Assembly: GCF_014174515.1 (NCBI RefSeq)
Contig: NZ_JACJUG010000014.1
Location: 1-64,000, forward strand
DNA from: Mitsuaria sp. WAJ17
GTDB taxonomy: Bacteria > Pseudomonadota > Gammaproteobacteria > Burkholderiales > Burkholderiaceae_C
Reading direction: 5' to 3'
DNA length: 64,000 nucleotides
The notes below the pieces were generated by a model that worked only from the letters and a program-made list of their open reading frames with translations, made no database searches and was not told the DNA's origin. This document shows positions 38,184-49,457 of this stretch, in pieces. Within the stretch, counting starts at the first letter, position 1, and every line of letters starts with the position of its first letter. The translations under genes were made by a program, and so were the position numbers.

Positions 38184-38276
38184 CCCCCAAAAAACAAGGG
38201 GGGTACCCATAAAAAAGGGTAGATCCCTCTCGTTTTTTTCTGCTGGCAACTGCACAATTGCTGAAGGAGGTATGTT
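38184..38276 (+). promoter_or_regulatory. ftsZ leader with short hairpins and strong ribosome binding site
   Basis: The 210-nt ftsA-ftsZ gap is AT-richer than its surroundings. It contains CCCCC (38184-38188) / GGGGG (38198-38203), TACCC (38204-38208) / GGGTA (38217-38221), and AGGG/CCCT followed by seven Ts (38233-38239), which together resemble an attenuator. AAGGAGG at 38264-38270 lies 6 nt before the ftsZ ATG and is the best ribosome site in the cluster, fitting the high FtsZ demand. No convincing -35/-10 pair was identified. Confidence 0.55.
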
Positions 38277-39509
38277 ATGGCGATCGAGATGATCGAAGAG
38301 TTTGATCAGGGCACCCAAATCAAGGTGATTGGTGTCGGTGGCGGCGGTGGCAACGCGGTCGATCACATGATTGATCAGGGCGTGCAAGGCGTGGAATTCA
38401 TTTGCGCCAATACCGATGCACAGGCACTGAACCGTTCCAAGGCCGACCAGCTGCTGCAGCTGGGCACCACGGGCCTGGGCGCAGGCGCCAAGCCCGAGGC
38501 CGGCAAGGCTGCCGCGGAGGAGGCCGAGGCCCGCATCCGCGAGGCCATCACGGGCGCCAACATGCTCTTCATCACCGCCGGCATGGGCGGTGGTACCGGC
38601 ACCGGCGCGGCCCCCGTGATCGCCCGCGTTGCCAAGGAGATGGGCATCCTGACGGTGGGTGTGGTGACCAAGCCCTTCGAGTTCGAAGGCTCGCGCCGCA
38701 TCAAGGCTGCCGACAGTGGCCTGGCCGAGTTGGAGGCCAACGTCGATTCCCTCATCGTCGTGCTGAACGAGAAGCTGTTGGACGTGCTGGGCGAGGACGT
38801 CACCCAGGACCAGGCCTTCGCGCACGCCAATGACGTGCTGAAGAACGCCGTGGGCGGCATCTCGGACATCATCCACATCCCCGGCCTCGTGAACGTCGAT
38901 TTCGAAGACGTCAAGACCGTGATGAGCGAGCCTGGCAAGGCCATGATGGGTACGGCGCAAGCCACCGGCCCGGACCGCGCCGCTAAGGCGGCCGAAGCCG
39001 CCGTGGCCTGCCCGCTGCTGGAAGGCATCGACCTCTCCGGCGCGCGGGGCGTGCTGGTGCTGATCGCCGCGGGCAAGAGCAACTTCAAGCTCAGCGAGTC
39101 CCGCAACGCGATGAACACCATCAAGCGCTATGCGGCCGAGGATGCCCACATCATCTACGGCACCGCCTACGACGAGAGCCTGGGCGACGCCATGCGCGTC
39201 ACCGTGATCGCCACCGGCCTGTCGCGCCGCGCCGCCCAGCAGCAGCCGCTGCAGGTCGTGCAGCAGCAGGCCCAGCTGCGCACCGGCACTGACAACATGC
39301 CGGTGCTGACCAACCCCGTGATGATGGGCAACCCCGCCATGGGCGCCCCGGTGCCCACCGCGCAATCGGTGGCCCAGGACTTCGGCGGCATGAGCGTGCC
39401 CAGCGTCTGGCGTCATGGCCGCACGGCCGCCGCCAAGGTCGAGGCCCTGTCCTCCAACGGCATGGACGAGATCGAGATCCCGGCCTTCCTGCGCAAGCAG
39501 GCAGACTGA
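38277..39509 (+). CDS. ftsZ: cell division protein FtsZ
   Basis: Tubulin-like GTPase forming the Z ring; 410 residues. The GTP-binding signature GGGTGTG is at 104-110, the N-terminal GVGGGGGNAVDHM is at about 19-31, and the T7 loop NVDFEDVKTVM contributes catalytic aspartates. A Gln/Ala-rich linker (about 318-390) leads to the conserved C-terminal peptide DEIEIPAFLRKQ, which binds FtsA and ZipA. Last gene of the cluster. Confidence 0.98.
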   Translation: MAIEMIEEFDQGTQIKVIGVGGGGGNAVDHMIDQGVQGVEFICANTDAQALNRSKADQLLQLGTTGLGAGAKPEAGKAAAEEAEARIREAITGANMLFITAGMGGGTGTGAAPVIARVAKEMGILTVGVVTKPFEFEGSRRIKAADSGLAELEANVDSLIVVLNEKLLDVLGEDVTQDQAFAHANDVLKNAVGGISDIIHIPGLVNVDFEDVKTVMSEPGKAMMGTAQATGPDRAAKAAEAAVACPLLEGIDLSGARGVLVLIAAGKSNFKLSESRNAMNTIKRYAAEDAHIIYGTAYDESLGDAMRVTVIATGLSRRAAQQQPLQVVQQQAQLRTGTDNMPVLTNPVMMGNPAMGAPVPTAQSVAQDFGGMSVPSVWRHGRTAAAKVEALSSNGMDEIEIPAFLRKQAD

Positions 39510-39580
39510 GCCTCCCGCGGGCCCTTGCGCCCGCCGCCCCCGGCGACTCGTGCCCCGCCGGGGGGGGGCTCGCTGACTTC

Positions 39581-39628
39581 ACCCGTCGCGCCTTACCTCC
39601 TTCAGGCGCGGACGGGTGTTTTTGTTTG
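39581..39628 (+). terminator. rho-independent terminator of the dcw cluster
   Basis: Stem ACCCGTCGCGCC (39581-39592) pairs with GGCGCGGACGGGT (39605-39617) with one bulged base and a 12-nt loop, followed by GTTTTTGTTTG. It lies 72 nt after the ftsZ stop. The remaining gap up to 39765 shows no further recognisable feature. Confidence 0.85.
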
Positions 39629-39765
39629 TAAGTCCGCTGGGCTGCGCTTCGTATTTACGCGACGCTCCCCATGCTTGCGCGGGACGTCCGTCTTGGCAGC
39701 CTTGGTCGCTCGGCGCAGACTGCAGCCGCTTCGCGGCATGCATGCCGCCACTATTTCAATAACTC

Positions 39766-41847
39766 ATGGCTGTTGTTGGGCGGCGTCGTCAGCCGGATAC
39801 GTTCTTGCATTTCCCGGCGTGGATCCTGGGGCTTTTGCTGGCGCTGCTGCTGTGCGCCCCGCAGGCCCGGGCCCAGGTGCCGCCGCGCCTGCACCCCGAG
39901 TTGCCGACCATGCGCGCAGGCGAGCAGGCCCGCACGGCGGAGCTGGCCGTCACCGCGCTGAGCCGCCAGGACCTGCAGGCCTGGTGGACCGCGCTGCGCC
40001 GCATCGACGGCAGCAATGCGGCACTGCCCGCGACGCTGCTGCCCCCCGAGGAGGTGCAGGCCTGGCGGCAGGTGGACCTGCCGGACATCCGTCAGCGCGC
40101 CATCAGCACCGATTTCTCCGGCCCCGCCGAGTACCAGATGCGCTGGTACCGCTTCCGCTACCGCGCGCCGGATGACCGCTGGCCCACCAGCGTGGCGCTC
40201 TACAGCCCCAAGGTCGTGGGCATGGCAACGGCGGTGCTGGTGCGCACCGAGGCCGGCTGGCGCCCCATCTACGACAACCAGGCCGGTGCCCGCGAGCAGT
40301 GGGTGCGGCCGCTGTGGGCGCTGATCCCCGGCGCGCTGACGGCCCTGCATGAGGGGCAGGACATGGAGATCGTCCTGGCCGTGCCCGTGCACCGCAAGGG
40401 CTTCTACACCGTCACCACAGCCTGGCTGGGGGCGCGCGAGGACCTGGAGCCCATGGTCGAGCGCCGCTGGGCCCTGCAGATCGGCGTGCCCCAGGCCACG
40501 GGCCTGACCCTCGTGGTGCTGGCCCTGTTCTCGATCACGCTGTGGTGGTGCCGCCGCCAGGAGCCCGCCTACCTGCTCTTCACCCTGGCCAGCCTGGCCT
40601 GGCTGCTGCGCAACCTGCATTACCACCTGGACATGCCGCGCAGCCTCGACGCCCTGGACTGGTTCTGGTGGCTGACGCATGCGTCCATGTCCTGGGTGAT
40701 GCTGCTGACCTTCATGTTCGCGCTGCGCTTCGTGCCCACGCGCTACCGGCGCTTCGAGCGCTTCGGGCTGGGCTTCGTCGTCGTCACAGGCCTGCTGACC
40801 CTGCCGACCTGGGGCCGCTTCTATGACACCGTGGTGGCCCAGCACCTGGCCAACGGGGTCGTGGGGATCCTGGGCACGGGCTTCATGCTGCGCGTGGCCT
40901 GGCGCGCACGCAGCCGCGAGCTGTGGGCCATCGTCATTGCCCTGGTCATCGGGCTGGGGCTGGGCGTGCACGACCTGGGCCTGCTGGCAGGCTGGGGCTG
41001 GCCCGAGCACATCTACCTGATGCCCTTCAGTACCTTGATCATCGTAGCCAGCTTCCTCTATGCGGTGCGCAGTCGCTACTTGGGCGCGCTGAACCAGGTC
41101 GAGCGGGCCAACGAACACCTGGCCCAGCGCCTGTCCGAGCAGGGCCGCCAGCTCTCGGCCCAGCACGAACAGTTGCGCGAGGCCGAGCGTCAGCAGGCCC
41201 TGCTGCTGGAACGCCAGCGCCTCATGCAGGACATGCACGACGGTCTGGGATCCTCTCTGCTTTCGGCCATGGTGGCCGTGGAGCAGGGCCGCATGGAGCA
41301 GCCCACCGTGGTGGAGGTGCTGCGCGAATGTGTGGACGACCTGCGCCTGGTGATCGACTCCCTGGAGCCCGTGGGCCACGACCTGGTCTCCCTGCTGGCC
41401 ACCATGCGCTACCGCCTGGCCAAGCGCCTGCAGGGCTCGGGCCTGGTGATGGAGTGGGACGTGCAGGACCTCCCGCCACTGCCCTGGCTGGAACCGCCGG
41501 ATGCCCTGCATGTGCTGCGTCTGCTCCAGGAGGCCCTCAACAATGTGCTCAAGCATGCCCGCGCCCAGCGCGTGCGTATTGCCACGCGCGACCTGGGCGA
41601 CCGCATCGAGATCCGTGTGGAGGACGACGGCCAGGGCTTCGACATGGCCTCGGCGCGCAAGGGCCGTGGCCTGCGCAACCAGGTCAAGCGCGTGCAGCGC
41701 CTGGGCGGCACCCTGCACGTGGACAGCGCGCCGGGCCTGGGCACTCGGCTGAGCCTGCGCCTGCCCGTGAGCAAGGGGGAGGATGGCACCTCGGGCGCCG
41801 ATCCGGGCCCGCCCGCCATGGCCCCGGGCGGGCAGGGCGGGGCCTGA
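39766..41847 (+). CDS. membrane sensor histidine kinase, NarL/LiaS (HisKA_3) type
   Basis: A 693-residue sensor. A signal-like hydrophobic segment (about 16-36) precedes a periplasmic domain (about 37-235, 7TMR-DISM-like). Six to seven membrane helices (about 243-440) are followed by a coiled coil (about 443-485, [20 protein letters not shown]) and a kinase core. The phospho-accepting H491 is in [12 protein letters not shown], the HisKA_3 dimerisation signature. HATPase motifs are [13 protein letters not shown] (N box) and VEDDGQGFD (G1). No response-regulator gene is adjacent, so it is an orphan between ftsZ and lpxC. The start at 39766 is the first ATG before the hydrophobic segment and is not certain. 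Confidence 0.88.
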   Translation: MAVVGRRRQPDTFLHFPAWILGLLLALLLCAPQARAQVPPRLHPELPTMRAGEQARTAELAVTALSRQDLQAWWTALRRIDGSNAALPATLLPPEEVQAWRQVDLPDIRQRAISTDFSGPAEYQMRWYRFRYRAPDDRWPTSVALYSPKVVGMATAVLVRTEAGWRPIYDNQAGAREQWVRPLWALIPGALTALHEGQDMEIVLAVPVHRKGFYTVTTAWLGAREDLEPMVERRWALQIGVPQATGLTLVVLALFSITLWWCRRQEPAYLLFTLASLAWLLRNLHYHLDMPRSLDALDWFWWLTHASMSWVMLLTFMFALRFVPTRYRRFERFGLGFVVVTGLLTLPTWGRFYDTVVAQHLANGVVGILGTGFMLRVAWRARSRELWAIVIALVIGLGLGVHDLGLLAGWGWPEHIYLMPFSTLIIVASFLYAVRSRYLGALNQVERANEHLAQRLSEQGRQLSAQHEQLREAERQQALLLERQRLMQDMHDGLGSSLLSAMVAVEQGRMEQPTVVEVLRECVDDLRLVIDSLEPVGHDLVSLLATMRYRLAKRLQGSGLVMEWDVQDLPPLPWLEPPDALHVLRLLQEALNNVLKHARAQRVRIATRDLGDRIEIRVEDDGQGFDMASARKGRGLRNQVKRVQRLGGTLHVDSAPGLGTRLSLRLPVSKGEDGTSGADPGPPAMAPGGQGGA

Positions 41848-41864
41848 TCGCCGACAATAGGCGC

Positions 41865-42800
41865 ATGCTCAAGCAAAGAACCCTGAAGTCGCTGACCCGC
41901 GCCGTCGGCGTGGGCATCCACAGCGGCCAGAAGGTCGAGATGACGCTGCGGCCTGCCGCACCCGACACCGGCATCGTCTTTCGCCGCATCGATCTCAACG
42001 TGCCCGTGGACATCCCCGTGCGCGCCAGCACAGTCTGTGACACCCGCATGGCTACCACCGTGAGCCCCGGCGGCGACCCGGGTGCGCCGCGCGTGCAGAC
42101 CATCGAGCACCTGCTCTCGGCCTGCGCCGGCCTGGGCCTGGACAATCTCTACGTGGACATCACCGCCGACGAGGTCCCCATCCTCGACGGCTCGGCCGCC
42201 AGCTACGTCTTCCTGCTGCAGAGCGCCGGCATCCAGCTGCAAGACGCGCCCAAGCGCTTCCTGCGGGTGAAGAAGACGGTCGAGGTGCGCCAGGGCGAGG
42301 GCAAGCGCCTGATGTGGGCGCGTCTGGAGCCCTGGCATGGCTACACCCTGTCCTTCCAGATCGAGTTCGACAACCCCGCCGTCGCGGCCACGGGCCAGCA
42401 GTTCACCTTCGACATGGGCTCCGGCCTGTACAAGAAGCAGATCGCCCGTGCCCGCACCTTCGGCATGACCAAGGACATCGAGCTGATGCGCTCCCGCGGC
42501 CTGACCCTGGGCGGCGCCATGGACAACGCCATCGTCGTGGACGACTACCGCGTGCTCAATGCCGACGGCCTCCGCTACGACGACGAGTTCGTCAAGCACA
42601 AGATCCTCGACGCCATCGGCGACATGCACGTCGCCGGCCACCCCATGCTGGGCGCCTACACCTCCTTCAAGGGCGGCCACGCCCTGAACAACCAGCTGCT
42701 GCGCGCCCTGCTGGCCGACGAGGCCAACTACGAGATCGTCACGTTCGAAGACGAGCGCGAGGCACCGCAGGGTTTTGCGGCGCTGGCGCCGGCGTGGTGA
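41865..42800 (+). CDS. lpxC: UDP-3-O-acyl-N-acetylglucosamine deacetylase LpxC
   Basis: Zinc enzyme for the committed step of lipid A synthesis; 311 residues. Zinc ligands are H82 in TIEHLLSA, and H245 and D249 in [11 protein letters not shown]81 is the general base and H272 in FKGGHALNN assists. The N-terminus [18 protein letters not shown] is canonical. The ATG at 41865 is 17 nt after the kinase stop. A position behind ftsZ is usual in proteobacteria, although here the kinase intervenes. Confidence 0.97.
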   Translation: MLKQRTLKSLTRAVGVGIHSGQKVEMTLRPAAPDTGIVFRRIDLNVPVDIPVRASTVCDTRMATTVSPGGDPGAPRVQTIEHLLSACAGLGLDNLYVDITADEVPILDGSAASYVFLLQSAGIQLQDAPKRFLRVKKTVEVRQGEGKRLMWARLEPWHGYTLSFQIEFDNPAVAATGQQFTFDMGSGLYKKQIARARTFGMTKDIELMRSRGLTLGGAMDNAIVVDDYRVLNADGLRYDDEFVKHKILDAIGDMHVAGHPMLGAYTSFKGGHALNNQLLRALLADEANYEIVTFEDEREAPQGFAALAPAW

Positions 42801-42823
42801 TGGCCCAATCGTTGCCTCTGTGC

Positions 42824-42850
42824 TTGGCTACGCGCAGATGTCTTGATAAT
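42824..42850 (+). promoter_or_regulatory. weak promoter candidate for the ATPase/TOPRIM pair
   Basis: GATAAT (42845-42850) matches the -10 consensus at five of six positions and lies 61 nt before the ATPase start. TTGGCT (42824-42829) is a possible -35 but is only 15 nt away. The 110-nt gap after lpxC holds nothing else recognisable. Confidence 0.3.
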
Positions 42851-42910
42851 GCCTGTCTCGTCAGGGACCTCTTTGGCTCACGGTGCTGACGAAAACTTGG
42901 GGATTCCGGC

Positions 42911-44098
42911 ATGTTGCGAACGGTGAACATTCATGGCTTCAAGTCCATCCATGAGGGAACGATTGAGCTGGGGCGCCTGAACTGCTTCATCGGCGCCAAT
43001 GGTGTGGGCAAGAGCAATGTTCTTGAGGCGCTCGGGGTTCTGGGCGCTGCAGCCAACGGCGTGGTGGATGACGAGAGCCTGCTCCGCCGAGGCGTGCGCG
43101 CGGGCTTGCCACGCTTGTACAAAAGCTCCTTTGCCACGGAGCGCACGCCGGCCCATATCGGTATTGGCGTCGTGGGTGACCAGCGCGAAGCCTATCGAGT
43201 CTCCTTGCTGAACCCCTTGCTGTCGCCGGAGCCGGCTTGGTCCTACAAGACGGAGGTCTTGAGCGATGGTGTGCATGAACCCGTCTCGGATGGTGTCCGA
43301 AACAAGAAGAACTTGAACCCTCAAGCCGGTCTGGCGGCGCTCAAGATGGTGGATCTGGATCCGGGCAACGCGGCCGCGAGGCTGATGCAACGCCTACAGG
43401 AATACGCGATCTACTGCCCGAACACACCCACGCTGCGGGGAATCGCACCTGACGTGCAATCGCGGTGGCCGGTCGGCTTGAATGGGGGCGGGCTCGCCGA
43501 AGGCTTTGAGGCACTAAATACGCATCTGAAGTCGCTTGGTGAGCCGGGCGAGGAGACCCTGGATGAAGTGCTGGAACTGATCGACTGGGTGGCTGATGTT
43601 CAGGCCACGAGCCACGGTGCTTCGCTCGTGTCCAGTAAGGTTCCCCGAACGAAGCTGATGCTGAAGTTCACCGACCGCTTCATGAATAAATCCCGCAACG
43701 AGTTGACGGCCTACGATGCCAGCGAGGGTGCGCTGTACATCATCTTTTGCGCCGTGTTGTGCTTGTCACCCCTGGCCCCCCTTACGCTGGCCATCGATAA
43801 CCTGGACCAGGCACTCAATCCCAGGTTGCTGGCTAAGATGACCTCGCGCTTGTCGAGCTGGCTTTGCAAGAATCCCGGTGATCGGCAGTTGCTTTTCACC
43901 GCGCACAATCCGGCGGTGCTGGATGGCCTGGACCTGGATGATCCAGAAACACGCCTCTTCGCCGTGGAGCGCAACGGCAACGGGCTGACGGTTGTGCGCC
44001 GCGTCGAAATATCTCCGGCGCTGGCTCGGCAGAACAGGGAGTACCCGCTTTCTCGCCTTTGGATGATGGGGAGCCTGGGAGCTGTCCCCAATGTCTGA
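42911..44098 (+). CDS. OLD/RecF-like AAA ATPase, probable defence-system component
   Basis: A 395-residue ABC/SMC-type ATPase. Walker A GANGVGKS is at 28-35, after the typical start LRTVNIHGFKSI. The Walker B region is LTLAIDNLDQALNP with D296, where the usual catalytic Glu is replaced by Asn297. The H-loop-like TAHNPAVLDGL follows. ATPases of this class (AAA_15/AAA_21) act with nuclease partners in PARIS, Septu, AbiL and OLD-type phage defence. It overlaps the next gene by 8 nt, and that gene codes a TOPRIM-like protein. GC content and codon use are clearly lower than in lpxC or the ABC genes, suggesting acquisition. Exact family is not established. Confidence 0.8.
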   Translation: MLRTVNIHGFKSIHEGTIELGRLNCFIGANGVGKSNVLEALGVLGAAANGVVDDESLLRRGVRAGLPRLYKSSFATERTPAHIGIGVVGDQREAYRVSLLNPLLSPEPAWSYKTEVLSDGVHEPVSDGVRNKKNLNPQAGLAALKMVDLDPGNAAARLMQRLQEYAIYCPNTPTLRGIAPDVQSRWPVGLNGGGLAEGFEALNTHLKSLGEPGEETLDEVLELIDWVADVQATSHGASLVSSKVPRTKLMLKFTDRFMNKSRNELTAYDASEGALYIIFCAVLCLSPLAPLTLAIDNLDQALNPRLLAKMTSRLSSWLCKNPGDRQLLFTAHNPAVLDGLDLDDPETRLFAVERNGNGLTVVRRVEISPALARQNREYPLSRLWMMGSLGAVPNV

Positions 44099-44783
44099 CA
44101 TGCACATCGCATTGGTGGCCGAGGGGCCTACTGACTACGAAATCGTCAAGGCTTCACTTCTGGCGATTTTGCCCAGGTCCTTTGTGCTAACACCTTTGCA
44201 GCCCGAGCATACGCGCCCAGATATGGGAACGGGATGGAGCGGCGTTCTCAAGTGGTGTCATGCCGCTGGTCATCGACATGCAGGGACGCTGGACACTGAT
44301 CCTACGCTTGAAGGTTTCGATCTTCTGATCATTCACCTCGATGTAGACGTGGCGGCAGCCTCCTATGAGGACTGTGGGCCAGCCGTGACCGAAATGGCCC
44401 TTGCCAATGAATGGGCGGATTTGCCTTGTGCGCAGCCGTGCCCACCCGCTTCTGCCTCAGTTGCACCGTTGACAGGCGCATTGATGAGCTGGCTTCAGCC
44501 GGCTCAGCCTGGAGCGAAGACCGTGCTTTGTCTGCCTGCCCAGTCCATCGGTGCCTGGTTGGCCGCGGCGACCTTGCCTTCTGGCCACGCTTTGCTGTCC
44601 GCTGCGGAGTGCAACGCTCAGTTGGAGTCGAGGCTGAGGAATCTACCTCTGAGCCAGAGAATCAAGAAGACGCCACGAGACTACAGGGCAGCTGCCAGCA
44701 AGGTGGCTGCGAATTGGGACGCGATCCGCGCACACTGCGGGCAGGCTCGAGCATTTGAGCAGGCGGTGCTTGCAGCGCTTTGA
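44091..44783 (+). CDS. small TOPRIM-like protein paired with the ATPase
   Basis: A 230-residue protein. The N-terminal strand and turn ALVAEGPTDYEIVK place E11 and D15 as a TOPRIM-type acidic site, and IIHLDVDVA gives the DxD pair D84 and D86. A later PAQSIGAWLAA recalls the C-terminal helix of DUF4276/RloB-like proteins. TOPRIM proteins of this size are the presumed nuclease or toxin partners of OLD-like ATPases (as AriB is for AriA in PARIS). Family membership is judged by motif only; the arrangement in an 8-nt overlapping pair is strong support for joint function. Confidence 0.6.
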   Translation: MSDMHIALVAEGPTDYEIVKASLLAILPRSFVLTPLQPEHTRPDMGTGWSGVLKWCHAAGHRHAGTLDTDPTLEGFDLLIIHLDVDVAAASYEDCGPAVTEMALANEWADLPCAQPCPPASASVAPLTGALMSWLQPAQPGAKTVLCLPAQSIGAWLAAATLPSGHALLSAAECNAQLESRLRNLPLSQRIKKTPRDYRAAASKVAANWDAIRAHCGQARAFEQAVLAAL

Positions 44784-44847
44784 CACGCCATGCCAAGTCG
44801 AAGATGAGAGGCACGATCAAACTCTCCCCAATCCGGACCTGACCCCC

Positions 44848-45108
44848 ATGATCTTCCTCGTCCACTACGACCGCAAGAAAGCGACCCTCGTCGACTTCCT
44901 CACCTACGCCGACGAGCAGCGGCAGGAGGCGGAGCGTGCGCGCCTGGACCGTGAGCTGGCGCAGCTGCGACAGCCCGGCGAGTTCGAGATCATCCTGCTG
45001 GAGGCCGGCAGCGAGCAGGACGTCCGCCATACCCATCGGCGCTACTTCGAGACCCTGGAAGAGCTGCTGCGCCCTGTGCCCGACAGGGCGGAGGCGTCGC
45101 ACCCATGA
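44848..45108 (+). CDS. small hypothetical protein
   Basis: An 86-residue acidic protein, beginning IFLVHYDRKKATLVDF and ending with a His/Glu-rich helix. It has no signal peptide or known motif. The ATG at 44848 is chosen because the upstream in-frame codons would lie inside the TOPRIM gene tail. High GC and strong third-position bias indicate a real native gene. It overlaps the next gene as ATGA. It may have followed lpxC directly before the ATPase pair entered. Confidence 0.6.
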   Translation: MIFLVHYDRKKATLVDFLTYADEQRQEAERARLDRELAQLRQPGEFEIILLEAGSEQDVRHTHRRYFETLEELLRPVPDRAEASHP

Positions 45109-45290
45109 TGCTCTTCCGCCTCGTATTCGGCCTGCTCCTGCTGGGCGCACTGCTGTGCTTCGCGATGTACATCGGTACCCGCCAGCCCCTGTGGCGGCGG
45201 CGCGGTCAGCTGCTGGTCAAGTGGACCCTGCTGGCTGCCTTCGGCTTCTTCGGCGTGCTGCTGCTGGAACGCCTGGCCGTGATGCTCTGA
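45105..45290 (+). CDS. small two-helix membrane protein
   Basis: A 61-residue protein with two hydrophobic helices (about 4-22 and 38-56) separated by a basic loop (RQPLWRRRGQ). The start is either of two adjacent ATGs at 45105/45108. It is translationally coupled to the preceding small gene. Function is unknown. Confidence 0.55.
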   Translation: MMLFRLVFGLLLLGALLCFAMYIGTRQPLWRRRGQLLVKWTLLAAFGFFGVLLLERLAVML

Positions 45291-45318
45291 ATGCAGGCGG
45301 CCGGGCTGGCCGCCGCAC

Positions 45319-47104
45319 TCATTCCTCCAGGGCCTGCAGCTGCACGAGCCGCTGGTAGATCCCGCCCTCAATGTCCATCAGCGCCTCGTGCGTGCCTTGT
45401 TCGGCGAGGCGGCCGTGGTTGAGCACCAGGATCTGGTCCGCCTCGCGGATGGTGGAGAGCCGGTGCGCAATGGCGATCACGCTGACCTCACCGTGCAGCT
45501 CGCGCAGGGCCTCGGAGATCAGGGCCTCGGTGGCGCTGTCGATGCTGGCCGTGGCTTCGTCCAGGAAAAGCACCCGCGGCGCACCGGCCAGGGCGCGGGC
45601 CATGGCGATGAGCTGCTTCTGGCCGGTCGATACGCGCGCCCCGCCTTCGCCCAGCAGGGTGTCATAGCCCTGGGGCAGGCTGGCGAGGTAGTCATGGATG
45701 CGGGCCTGGCGGGCCGCGCGGACCATGGCGTCCTCTGAAATGTCCCGACCCATGGTGATGTTCTCGCGCGCCGAGGCCGCCATCAGGTAGGGCTCCTGCG
45801 GCACCAGGCCCACGGCGTCACGGAAGGCGGCGTCGGGGATGTGGGCCAGGGGCTGGCCGTCGATCAAGACCTGACCCCGCTGTGCCCGGTAGAAGCGCAG
45901 CAGCAGAGAGAGCAGGGTGCTCTTGCCCGAGCCCGTGTGGCCCACGATGCCGGTGAAGCTGCCGGCCGGGAAGTGAAGGTCCAGGTCCTTGAGCACCCAC
46001 AGGGGTTGGCCCTCGGCCGTGTCCTTGTAGGCGAAGCTCAGGCGCTCCACGCTCAGATCGCCGCGCGTGATGCGGGCCTCGGCCTGCTGCTGGCTGGCCT
46101 CGCCCGGCTCCTGCAGCAGCGTGCGCACCCGCGAGGCGGCGACCATGGACTGCTGCAGCTGGCCGAACTGCATCGTGATCTGGATCAGCGGCTCCACCAC
46201 CCGCGAGATGTAGCTCAGGAAGGCGTAGAGCAGGCCCACCTCCATGGCCTCGCCCAGGCCGGCCACATGCAGGGCCTCGCGCTGGCCGAAGCCGTAGATG
46301 AGGGTGATGATCAGCAGCACATTGAGCAGGTCCAGCGCCGGGCGCAGCAGCCAGGCATTGGCGCGCAGCTCGGACACGCGGGCCTCCCAGTGCTGGCCAT
46401 TGGTCTGCTCGAAGCGCTGGGCGAAGCGCCCGGCGGCGCCGGAGGCCTGCAGCACCGCCATGCCGGCCAGGCTCTCGGCCATCTGGGCGTTGATGTCGGA
46501 GCGCAGCTCGCGCGCGCGCTGCACCGCTGGCGCGCTCCAGCGCTGGTAGAGCCAGATGATCAGCACGCTGGCCGGCACCAGGGCCAGCACGATGAGCATC
46601 AGCCGCCAGTCCAGCCATGCCATCGCCGCCAGGGCGCCCAGGATCACGAGGCTGGAGTCCAGCATCACGTAGAGCACCTGGCGGTAGAGCTGGTTGACTG
46701 CCTCGGTGTCGTTGGTGACGCGGCTCAGCAGCTGACCCGAGATGGAGCGGTCGAAGAAGGCCATGGGCAGGCCCATGACGTGGGCGAAGACGCGGTCCCT
46801 CAGGCGCAGCACCGAGCGCCGAGCCACCCCGGCCATGCGGGTCAGCTGGGCGTAGCGCACCCAGGAGGCCGTCCAGCCGCACAGCAGCAGGCCCGCCAGC
46901 AGGGCGGCCATGGCGGGCAGCTCGAACTGGCGCGGCAGCAGGTGTTCGTCGATGAAGCGCTTGCCCAGGGCCGGGCCAATGGCCTCCAGGCCGGCGGCGA
47001 TCAGCAGCCACAGCGCGCCCCAGCGCAGGCTGCGCTTCTCGGGGCGGGCCGCCTCCAGCAGCAGACCGACGGCCTGCCAGGGGCTCGGGGCCTTGTTCTT
47101 GTCC

Positions 47105-47115
<11 letters not shown>
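45319..47115 (-). CDS. ABC exporter subunit B (MdlB-like), canonical catalytic glutamate
   Basis: A 598-residue half-transporter: six-helix domain (about 30-320) and nucleotide-binding domain (about 350-590). Walker A GHTGSGKST and Walker B VLFLDEATASID carry the catalytic Glu, but the signature is degenerate (VSTGQKQ instead of LSGGQ). The ATG at 47115 is chosen for GGAGG 9 nt upstream; it overlaps the partner gene by 11 nt. With its neighbour it forms a heterodimeric exporter of the MdlAB/SmdAB class, whose substrates are drugs, lipids or peptides. The specific substrate is unknown. Confidence 0.9.
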
Positions 47116-48856
<1,741 letters not shown>

Positions 48857-49320
48857 GGGGGGCGGAGCTTAAGCGCATCCGGCAGAAGCGTGCGACGCTC
48901 ATTGTGCCAAGGCTGCTCAGACGCATCCAAAGGTGACATCGCCAGGCCATGCCCCCCGGCCGACGCGGGCTGTTGCCTGACTTCCACATGGTTTGCCCCA
49001 GGGCGACAAGAGACCCCCGCGCACCCTGTCCGGGGCATGGCGGGTGTGCTGTGCGGGGAGCGCCCCGTGGCCATGGGGGCCAGTGGGCCTGCCCCGGTGC
49101 GCCAAGTTGACGCAGGGCGCGCCCCCGCTGCTGCCAGACCAGACCCGCCCCCCCGCGATCCAGCGCGTGAATTTGTCACATGCCCTCGCTAGCATGCGCG
49201 TGCGCCGTGGCAGAGGTCGTGGGCCGGGGCGCAAACCGTGCAGCGGAGATGAGCCCGTTCGTCGCCGCCATGGGATCGCGCAGCAGGGTAGAGCAGGAGC
49301 AGTGCGCCGTCAGGCGTAGG
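48857..49320. other. gene-free stretch upstream of the nuclease gene
   Basis: About 460 nt between the exporter gene start and the PurR-like sites. It is GC-rich with no convincing coding frame. GCAAACC occurs at 49231-49237, matching the half-sites further downstream. Nothing else is recognised. Confidence 0.5.
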
Positions 49321-49414
49321 CGGAAGAACGCAAACCTTTGCGGCTTCCGGGGATCGCAAAGGTTTGCGCCTTTGCCGGGCCGCTGCTTCGCCCACCGCTG
49401 CTGCGGCGATCCCC
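49321..49414 (+). promoter_or_regulatory. two PurR-like 14-bp palindromes and alternative hairpins before the nuclease gene
   Basis: CGCAAACCTTTGCG (49329-49342) and CGCAAAGGTTTGCG (49355-49368) are exact reverse complements of each other, centred 26 bp apart. Each is nearly self-palindromic and resembles the LacI-family PurR box (ACGCAAACGTTTTCGT) except for the central dinucleotide. They can also pair with each other as one 14-bp hairpin. GGGGATCGC (49349-49357) can instead pair with GCGATCCCC (49406-49414), excluding that hairpin. They therefore could be operators or an RNA switch; which one cannot be decided from sequence. Confidence 0.6.
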
Positions 49415-49457
49415 TGCACACAGAGTCCTACCCCTAGCAGCACACGAGATGCAAACC

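Noticed and set aside
48857..49320. Possible small gene or RNA in the gap before the nuclease
   Set aside because: No frame with start signal or stable conserved structure could be supported; only GC-rich sequence is seen.
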